Shown one piece after another: positions 56,388 to 64,000 of a stretch of DNA of 64,000 bases (position 1 is its first letter; each line of letters starts with the position of its first letter). The translations under genes were made by a program, and so were the position numbers. This DNA comes from Glebionis coronaria. Lineage: Eukaryota > Streptophyta > Magnoliopsida > Asterales > Asteraceae. Where the stretch lies: contig CM046882.1 of the NCBI GenBank assembly GCA_025667525.1, positions 551,006,630-551,070,629 of the forward strand. Reading direction: 5' to 3'. The notes under the pieces are model-generated. The model was not told the DNA's origin. It saw only the letters and a list, made by a program, of their open reading frames with translations, and did no database searches.

Positions 56388-56681
56388 TAATCCAGAATTT
56401 TTTTAAATATTTATTTAGTTGTTACTTTTAAGTAATTGAAAGAGTCATAGGCCATGTTGGCCACTTTCCCACTTTCCTAGCATGAATAACGTGTCTTAGT
56501 TTGTTACCTTAGTTTCAGGAAGTTTTCTAGTATAAGTAGGAATCAAGGTTTCAAGTTGTAAAAGTGCATTATCGAGTCAATGGAATAAAATCAGAAAATT
56601 ACCCCATCTATCTCCAATTACTTTATTTGTTTCTGATATTTTCATAGTTTATAACCTGTTGGAAGGGACTTGATTCCAACA
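56377..56681 (+). repeat. 3' LTR of the Copia element
   Basis: Starts TGTTGAAGTAATAAT right after the purine tract and ends TTGATTCCAACA (terminal inverted TGTTG/CAACA). It is 305 bp. The second TG..CA boundary is inferred without a partner LTR. Confidence 0.75.
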
Positions 56682-58032
56682 TTGGGTTCGTTATTGTGGT
56701 TTCCGTTGACCAATAAGGTTCGTTCATTGGCCAAGAAAATCTTCCATACGAAAACACATTTTATATGGCAATCTTAATAAACGGGTTTTGAAATCGAAGA
56801 ATCTAACATAAAGTCAAATCCCCAATATCCATGATTTCAACCTAATCAACATCAACTAGAAAAATATATACAAGAAGAGAGTGATGCAACATTAATGGGG
56901 GCTTTTGAGTTTAGATTAAAAATGTGGGTTATGGTGGTGTGCATTTCGTTTGTGAATTGAGTGGTGTTGTAACATGATTAAGGGTCCGTTTGGTGTGAGG
57001 GTTTAGTAAAAAAGGTTCTGGATGAAAGTAAGAAAGACATGTTTGGTTGAAAAACAAATGGTAAAAATATGGGCTCACACCCTTTTGAGTGGGTTTACAC
57101 AAAACCTCATTCAATAGAAACACAACACAGGCTAACACGAGTCGTTTGAGATCTTTCAAAATACTACGTTGGACGCGTCAATACATTGGACGTGTCTTGA
57201 TTTGGGGTCGGCAAAAAGTGACAACCGATAGGTCTAACATATGTGTTGGCTAACTAGAGTAAAAAAATAAAGGTAAATAATGAATGTATCAGAAGACCTA
57301 CTTGAATGACAAAAGACATTCATTGTACGGCATATGATGTCATTTCTCTCTTGTAAGAAATAAATAAATCATTGTAATTTTCATTGGTAGAGAAAAATAA
57401 CTAGAGTAAGAATAAAGGGTAACAATGTTTGAAATCCCTATGTAGTTCAGTGTGCGACATATGGTTCATATCATGTCCTTTCTGCCTTGTAAGAAATACG
57501 TAAATCATCGTAATTTCATTCGTAGTGCAGCAGAGAGGGACAAGTTTGAATGACTCCCAAAAAGGTACTTGTTTTCCGCACCTGTAGCAAAACTTAGTTC
57601 TACATCTGCAACAAAAATGGCCAAAGATTCAAATCGATATCCAAATATTTGTGACAAACGTAAAGGTTAAAACGATGATTTACGTTATACTAACATTAGC
57701 CTATTTTTAGTATATAAAGCAGTTCATTACTAAGATCATGAACGCCTTTTTTGCTAAATAGTACTCCATAAAAAACACGCATATAATTAATTAATGACAA
57801 CTACATGAGGTTTTGTTACATGTAAAACACCATTTGACTCTGCATCAAAGAAGGGATCCGTAGTTGGGGAGAAAATTACCCGTTTGATGCTACTAAAGAA
57901 TTTCTACCTCTTATTATAGTGCGTGCTTTATTATAGTGTGTTCTTTGTATATGATTGCAATATGCAAAGAACTGTTGTATTAAGCAAGGGTATGCAATGG
58001 AGGAATAGAACAAACCAGCATCTCATGATAGA
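56682..58032. other. Intergenic with a local duplication
   Basis: No gene. About 57300-57390 and 57440-57525 share (G/A)CATATG..TTGTAAGAAATA..TAAATCATTGTAATTT..CATT-GTAG, a diverged tandem duplication. GGGTCCGTTTGGTGTGAGGG at 56981-57000 resembles a transposon end, but no partner was found. At 58011-58032 the sequence still matches the intron start of the RBR gene. Confidence 0.5.
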
Positions 58033-58613
58033 TCAACCACCAATAAACTGAATACAATGCCTACACTTAGGACACCTCTTCCAATTCCAGCCATTCCTCT
58101 TGCTAACTACATCAAAATCGACATTGTTTCCATCCCTTATCTCTTCACATGTATAACCTTCGTGCCATTGAACCTTACACTTGTAACAAAACGGTTTCAA
58201 GCAAGAAGGACACACACATCCCTTCACATCGCCATCACCAAACTCATTCATAATCAATTCAGAACACTCATTGTTAGGAAAATAAACCTTATCAAAGCCT
58301 AACATCGTTGATTCACATAATGCATCACACCATTTGTTGAACAATGTTTGTGCGATTTTGGGGCAGCAGGATAAGGGCTCAAGAGAGTGGTTGCAAGAAT
58401 TATGAGGGCATTTGATGTCTGATATGTTGTCTTCAAGCTTATCTTGGATGTATTTGATCATACAAGCCGTGCAAAACGAGTGATGCATCGGTTGCTATTA
58501 ATGAATCTTTTGTTGGGTAATGAGACGAGTTCACAGCAGATCTCGCACGTGAATGCTTCATCATGATCTTGATTAGGGTTTTCAGAGGATGATATTCGAT
58601 TTAGATCCTCCAT
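58033..58613 (-). pseudogene. RBR-type E3 ubiquitin ligase, copy 2, truncated at the catalytic Cys
   Basis: Starts MEDLNRISSSENPNQDHDEA, then RING1 CEICCELVSLPNKRF. A 1 bp loss at about 58487 (compared with copy 1) shifts the frame. The next frame holds FCTACMIKYIQDKLEDN, the linker, IBR (GCVCPSCLKPFCYKCKVQWHEGYTC) and RING2 CPKCRHCIQFIGG. The following codon, the catalytic Cys in the family and in copy 1, is TGA (58035-58033). The intron start can still be aligned (to about 58011), but the last exon is missing. The middle of the gene is more complete than copy 1, which lacks about 14 bp there. Confidence 0.88.
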
Positions 58614-59299
58614 TGAATGAAAACAACTATTGTGCAATGATAGGGGGTTAACAAGATTTATAGATTTCTTTAATGGTCCAAACATTAAAAGTCGGGAATA
58701 AATATAGCGTGAGAAAGTTAGGCTTGGGCTTAACTGGCTGCATGTTGATTCCTGTTGCCTCTGAGCAGCCCACGTGTTGAGAGCCCGCTTACTATTTCAA
58801 TTTAACAAAACTTACGGTAAACAAGGTGAGTTAGGGCCCGTGCGTTGCAGCGAGCTTTTTTGCTTTGATTATCAGATATATGTATCGTTAGTTGTAGGTT
58901 CGTCTACGATGTATTGTCATGTAAATATGTGTGATGGTAATATGATATGACAATTTCATCATAACTTATGCTGCAAATAGCCTCGCAACAAAGCAACAGA
59001 CACATCCTATTTTCATCGACTAACTTCATACAGTAATTAAAACACACAAAAGCTTTTATGATATGAAATTCAACTTGGCTCTTTTAGAATACAAATGAAC
59101 ATTGGGTTGTTTAGAACATAAAATATGTACCGTTAATGCATTAATGTTGACAGAGAGTTTAAAGTTTTCGCTAAGTTGAAGTAAAATGAGATTATGGATT
59201 GATTTCTGTTTGCTCAAGGTTGCCACAGGTTTAATGGAAGGAGAAGAAGAAAAAAGTATATGAATTCAGATTTAAGAACTTAAGTATTCATGGATGTGC
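58614..59299. other. Intergenic, nothing recognised
   Basis: Upstream of the RBR pseudogene. GGGCCCGTGCGTTGCAGCGAG at about 58835-58855 is like the hairpin of plant Helitron ends, but no CTRR follows. Confidence 0.4.
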
Positions 59300-60074
59300 T
59301 TAGTGAAAGTTTATGGACTTAAAATCGATAGTCGTGTGATAGGATCAAAGTCGAGATCACGGGATTGCACACATTACGTAAAGGGTTAATTTATTTATTA
59401 AATTTATTTATTATATTTATTAAATCAAACCAAAGCTTAAACTAACGATCGTTAATAATTAAAAGTTAAGTATTAAACGACCGTTATAGAAATCAAATAG
59501 AAGCTAAAAGAAGGAGTCAGAAAAGTTAACCTCCGGCCAAAGAGAGACAAAAGGAATGAGAAAAGATTTTGTTACCTTAAATTTGTTTAACCATGGAGGA
59601 ATTATTTTTCCAAGGGCTATATAAACAAACCAAGGCTTTCATAATTTTTTACTCCTATCTTCTCTCTTGCTCTTAAAACCGCCGGCCAAACACCCCTTTA
59701 ATTAGGGTTCTTGGTTTTCAATTTTCTATTTTATTAGATCTAGTCCTAGCCCCTCTCTAGGGTTGTTGGGTAGATCCTCCATAGGCTTGGAAGCTTGGTT
59801 TGCTCGTGCTAGACTCATGATTAACTCGCGGTATTACGTGTGTACAAGATCGTGATATAGTTTTGCTTTAGACTATATCCTCGTGGTGTTCGTGATCTAT
59901 CTTTACCGGTGACCGTTCCGTTGTCTTGTAGATCTTGCTAGGATAAAGGTATGTAACCCTAATCTTGATTAATTATAATCGTGTTAAATTATGATCTTGT
60001 TAATTTGCTTCCGCTGTATGTGCTTTGATCCATATTAGGTTTTAAATAATTGTTATGATATATATAATCCTTCA
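59300..60074 (+). repeat. Copia 5' LTR (left end uncertain)
   Basis: The right end CCTTCA is fixed by the primer site two bases further. TATATAAA at 59618-59625 is followed by CTCCTATCTTCTCTCTTGCTC, a good promoter and initiator. The left end could be near 59303 or 59334. No partner LTR is in the window. Confidence 0.65.
59618..59625 (+). promoter_or_regulatory. TATA box of the Copia LTR
   Basis: GGGCTATATAAACAAACC, about 450 bp before the LTR end. Confidence 0.65.
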
Positions 60075-60075
60075 G

Positions 60076-60089
60076 TGGCATCGAGAGCC
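60076..60089 (+). other. Primer binding site (tRNA-iMet type, variant)
   Basis: TGGCATCGAGAGCC, the Copia site with one substitution and one inserted base relative to TGGTATCAGAGCC. Confidence 0.75.
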
Positions 60090-61599
60090 GTTTTAACATG
60101 ATTATAATTATCAAGATCTAAAGTTTTTTTTAACTAATATTGATTTGTGTTAAAAATTACATGTTGTTTTTTAGGTTTTATAAAAATGAGGGTTTTTGCT
60201 TTTATTGTTTTTTAAAAATCGGATTTGCCGATTTTTTTTATAAAAAATAAAATAAAAATTGTAAGCCTTAAAAATACATGGTAATTAGCTTTAGATGTTT
60301 TTCATGAATTAATTGTTATGTCATGTGTGGTTACGATCCGTAGTTTTTTAATTGTTAAGAGAATGTGGGAGATCCGTAACGAACGTGCATGTTTTTTTTA
60401 CGGATCATATAATTTTGAATGCTATTTGCTTTATTTGATTCAAAGTTTTAAAATTAGGGAAGAATTTTTTTTATGTTTATAAAAATCCTAGATTTGATGT
60501 TCTTTGAATAAATTGTTATGCATGTGGCTATTTGATTTAGTTTTTTTTGTACTCCTTGTTTTCATGCGTTTTTTATATTGTATTTTGTAAACAAGGGTAG
60601 TTTTTTTAAGAAAAATAATATTGACTAAATCTTATCAACATTAATCAATTGTTTTGAGATCTAAATTACATATGATGTGCGTTGATTAGAATTGCAATAA
60701 CAACTTAACGGCCTACTCAATTTTGGCAAACTATAAAGTGGGTATAACGCACCGCTGGTCATGTACCCGGTTAAGGAAGGAGGTGTTATGCTTCAGCGCT
60801 GACCAAATTCCCGGCTCGCCTGTGCGTCAAAATTGGAATTACCTACGGTTGTTATTTGTATAATACTTTAAGGTTGATTTAACTGCATTAATTCACATCC
60901 CAAACACAATGAATAAGATTATTGCTTTGTGCTTTAGCTGAGTTCTAGAAAAAGTACGGTGTGAATTTAGTTGTATGTAAAATCTTTAATTGGTTTAACC
61001 AATACCTCAACTTGCAAATATATGATGAAATTTTAGTCTCACCAAAAAGTTTACTAAATGTTTTTTTATTAAACTTATGTTATGGAGATGTATGCATGCT
61101 TCTCCGTACATGATTTTGACACCAAAATCTATACCCTAAAAATTTAAGTCATATGGCATCTAATTGACGAACACTTGAAGTTACAATTGTCGTCATATAA
61201 GATATTGGACGGTGTTGTAATGGAGAGAAAACTTCATGACTGAATAAGATTGCACATGAAGGTTTTACGTTCTTTAGATTAGTCGACTCAATTAAGTTAC
61301 TCAGTAAGAATTGGAAACTTAAGGCGTAAAGTAGGGATGAAACATGTTTATAATGCAAATGATTTGGCAATGTAAATCCCTAACATATCTAGAAATTGCA
61401 AATTTGTTTGTCAATTATTGTTCGACAAGTTACTGTGTTGAATACATTTGTCACTAGCAGATCAATTGATGTGATGAATCTATGTCAATATGGATTCTAG
61501 TTTTTTCAAGGAAAATACTATGGTTTTATTACCGGGGTAATTTTATTTTCTTGAATTGTATTATCAAAAATACTAATGTTTGAACTTATTTCTGTAGAA
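60090..61599 (+). other. Long Copia leader
   Basis: 1.5 kb between the primer site and the gag ATG, AT-rich, with the structured motif at 60718-60836. The minus-strand frame 61149-61370 has no features. Confidence 0.7.
60718..60836 (+). ncRNA. Conserved leader RNA motif, Copia copy
   Basis: Closed by CAATTTTG (60718-60725) with CAAAATTG (60828-60835) and ACGCAC (60747-60752) with GTGCGT (60822-60827). Inside are CAAACTATAAAGTGGGTATA, GGT-CATGT-ACC, TTAAGGAAGGAGG, TTATGCTTCAGCGC and TGGTCA/TGACCA. The order of blocks matches the Athila motifs at 28012 and 49588, although the elements belong to different superfamilies. Confidence 0.6.
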
Positions 61600-62455
61600 A
61601 TGGCTCAACCCGAAAACAATCTGACAATAAGCTCTGCGTTCAAAGCTTTCTTTGAACGACCTGAACTTACTGGCCCTAATTTCAATGACTAGTATCGCTC
61701 ACTAAGAATTGTTCTGAGAGCAGCCGGTACTATTGATATCTTGACTACTCCTTTTCCGGAGGATCTTGCTGAAGGAGCATCTGATGCGGAAAGGCTTCAA
61801 CATGCTGCTAACGTTAAGAAGCACCATGAGGTGGCTGCTGTAATGTTAGGGGGAATGGCTTCATCACTTCAAAGGAAGTATGAGCTATTTTCACCTCAGC
61901 GAATGCTTGACAGGCTGTGTATGAAACGCCGCAAGCTGTAGAGATCTATGATTTGGTTGATGCTCTACATAGTTGCAAGCAAGCTCCTGGAAAGTCCGTA
62001 AGTGTCCATTATATGGAAATGAGGGGTTATATGGAACAACTCATCGCACTAAGACAACCCTATGATCATAATATGTCTATCAACTTGATCAATAGGTCCC
62101 TTAATAAGGACTTCAATGATTTCGTTCGTAACTATAATATGCATTGCACGTGGAAGACAGTTAATGATCTGCATGCAGTGCTCATTGACTTTGAAAAGGG
62201 GTTGAAAGATAAGGCATCCACTGCTACTCCTCAAGTACTTTATGTGCAAAAGGGTAGAGTGACTAAACCAAAACCGCAAGTGAATAAGAAGCAGAAAGGC
62301 AAAGGCAAGGTTGATAAGCGCAAGCAAGTTGCGACTCCATCAAAACCAAAGCAGAACTTTGTAAAGAAGAGTCAATCTCAGAAAGATGAGACTTCTCACC
62401 ACTGAAAAATGACTGGACACTAGAAGAGGAATTGCTCTCTCTACCTCCATGAGTT
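61600..62455 (+). pseudogene. Copia gag, broken
   Basis: ATG at 61600 (MAQPENNLTISSAFKAFFERPELTG), typical Copia gag. Breaks: TAG 61690-61692, where the family has Trp before YR; a frameshift at about 61915; and two stops in the zinc knuckle, TGA at about 62403 and TAG at about 62421, each replacing a key Cys or Trp (the GH and KRNC parts remain). Body: VDALHSCKQAPGKSVSVHYMEMRGYMEQL, NRSLNKDFNDFVRNYNMH, then a Lys-rich tail PKPQVNKKQKGKGKVDKRKQ. Confidence 0.85.
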
Positions 62456-64000
62456 GTAAGAACATAAGAAGAAGGCTGAGCTAGCTGCTGCAGCATCTTC
62501 AGGTTACTTATTTATGATAGAGTTATTTAATCTTATATACAAATCAAAATCCTGGGTATATGATATGGGATATGGTATTAACATTTGTAATACCCTGCAG
62601 GGATTTGAGTTGAAGAGGAAGCTTACCTATGGGGAACAATTTCTACAAGTGGGCAATGGAGCACAAGCAGCGGTTGAAGCTATAGGAATATTTAAACTAG
62701 TTTTACCTTCGGGTTTAGTACTGTTTTTAAATAATTGTCATTATGCACCTAAAATTGTTAGGGGTGTCATTTCCTTTTTCTTGTATGTTGGATCTTGGAT
62801 TTAATGACACGGTTGATAATAATAGAGTTTCTGTTTTCAAAGATGGTTTATTCTATTTTGATGCAATTCCTGTGAATGGTGTTTTTGAAATTAACATGCA
62901 TGATAATAATTCCAGGAGGAAAAATAATTCTGCTTTTAGTATGAATAAGAAGAGAAAGTTAGACAAGAACTCTTCTTATCTTTGGCATTGTAGACTTGCC
63001 CATATTGGGAAGACTCGCATTCAAAAGCTTCAACGTGATGGTCTTTTGGAAAATATCAATGATGAATCATTTGATAAATGTGAGTCTTGTATCTCTGGAA
63101 AGATGACCAAGAAACATTTTAATAGCAATATTAAAAGGGCTACTGAACTAATTGGTTTGATACATACTGATGTGTGTGGACCACTTAGACATGTGTCAAG
63201 GAAAGGTGTTAGCTACTTCCTAACATTTACAGATGATTATAGCTGTTATGGTTATGTTTATTTACTTAAGCATAAGCATGAGGTGTTTGAAACATTCAAA
63301 ATGTTTAAAGCGGAAGTAGAGTTACAACTAGGAAAGAAGATTAAATCTCTTCGTTCTGATCGAGGTGGTGAATATTTAAGTCAAGAGTTTAAAGATTATT
63401 TAAGTTAGAATGTAATTGTTCCGAAACTTACTTCTCTATATACTCCACAAAAAATGGTGTATCTGAAAGGAGAAATCGTACATTATTAGATATGGTGCGA
63501 TCTATGTTTAATCTTACAACTTTACCATTATCCTTTTGGGATTATGCTCTTGAATCTGTTGTTCGTATTCTGAATATGGTTCCCACAAAGAAGGTTGATA
63601 AGACACCATATGAACTATGGCATGAAAAGAGGCCATATTTGTCTTATTTGAAAATTTGGGGTTGTGAGGCGTATGTGAAACGTGACTCTAGAGATAAACT
63701 CCAACAACGCTCAGTAAAATGTATCTTTGTAGGTTACCCTAAGGAAACTATGGGTTACTACTTTTATTATCCGACTGAGAACAAAGTGGTTGTGGCTCGG
63801 TACGGAGACTTCCTTGAAAATGATCTTGTAAATCAAGAAATCAGTGGGAGAGATTATGATCTTGAAGAAATTCAAGAAGATACATTGCCTTCTGAAAATA
63901 CTTGCGAAGAAATTCCTGTAGAACCAGATTGTCTGGGAGTTCCACCGGAATTAATTCCTCCACGTAGGTCTAAAAGAACCATACGTGCGCCAGATAAACT
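62456..64000 (+). pseudogene. Copia protease and integrase, broken, runs off the window
   Basis: Protease: WVYDMGYGINIC at about 62550-62590, where the family has the catalytic DTG; here Thr is Met. A frameshift lies at about 62780. Then the pre-integrase domain with LWHCRLAHIG..CESCISGKMTKKHF and the integrase with HTDVCGPL, FTDDYSCYGYVYLL, LRSDRGGEYLS (the first two D positions of the DDE triad). TAG at 63406-63408. A lost A at about 63450 gives a further shift, after which the frame is open to the edge: NGVSERRNRTLLDMVRSM, WGCEAYVK and RRSKRTIRAPDK. The last is the usual linker towards RT. Confidence 0.87.

Larger units (their letters stand above)
54117..56681 (+). mobile_element. Ty1/Copia retrotransposon, 3' half
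   Basis: Integrase C-terminal part, RT, RNase H, polypurine tract (AAGGGGGAAA, 56366-56375) and 3' LTR. The 5' part is separated or lost through the Athila insertion at 54117, because the far side of that element is truncated. Confidence 0.88.
59300..64000 (+). mobile_element. Ty1/Copia retrotransposon, cut by the right window edge
   Basis: 5' LTR (about 59.3-60.07 kb), primer site, a 1.5 kb leader, gag, protease and integrase, running off the window before RT. The coding part has several lesions. Confidence 0.85.

Noticed and set aside
58835..58860. Helitron 3' end
   Set aside because: CCCGTGCGTTGCAGCGAG resembles a Helitron hairpin, but the stem is poor and there is no CTRR before T.

Overview
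The window is plant nuclear DNA made almost entirely of nested, mostly broken transposable elements. I saw no intact host gene. Plant markers are Ty1/Copia and Athila-type Gypsy retrotransposons, Helitrons carrying an RPA-like gene, a Stowaway MITE, a MULE, a tRNA-derived SINE and two pseudogenes of a plant RBR-type ubiquitin ligase family. The tail of one Athila polyprotein (repeated ED-x-IFDPGI-like phrase) recalls Athila proteins of Asteraceae, perhaps tribe Anthemideae. That assignment is from memory and is an inference.

Layout. 1-1536: 5' part of a minus-strand Copia element inserted in the helicase of a decayed Helitron (1537-3853). 3854-10138: AT-rich intergenic DNA with a Stowaway MITE, two inverted copies of a palindrome-rich repeat, three foldback or possible DNA-transposon segments and degenerate tandem repeats. 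10139-10933: RBR pseudogene. 11537-12749: MULE with about 490 bp terminal inverted repeats and a perfect 9 bp target duplication. About 12.8-13.4 kb: minisatellite.

About 13.5-41293: a large Helitron with a many-exon Rep/helicase gene that is badly decayed (HUH motif altered), an RPA-like gene that is nearly clean, and three tandem minus-strand paralogous small genes of unknown function before its 3' hairpin. A 13.8 kb Athila-like element (23997-37757, TSD GGACA, LTRs about 1.5 percent different by eye) sits in the last RPA exon. It has gag and protease but no reverse transcriptase.

41372-41691: SINE with a 19 bp TSD. 42415-54116: a second, truncated Athila element on the minus strand, interrupted by a 3.76 kb non-autonomous Copia element (43594-47357) with identical 273 bp LTRs and TSD ATATC. 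This Athila itself lies in a Copia integrase gene (54117-56681). 58033-58613: second RBR pseudogene. About 59.3 kb to the end: a third coding Copia element, cut by the window edge.

The most interesting signals are the antisense three-gene array on the Helitron and an RNA-like leader motif of about 100 nt found in both Athila leaders and in the leader of the last Copia element, with a hairpin whose sequence changes while its pairing is kept.
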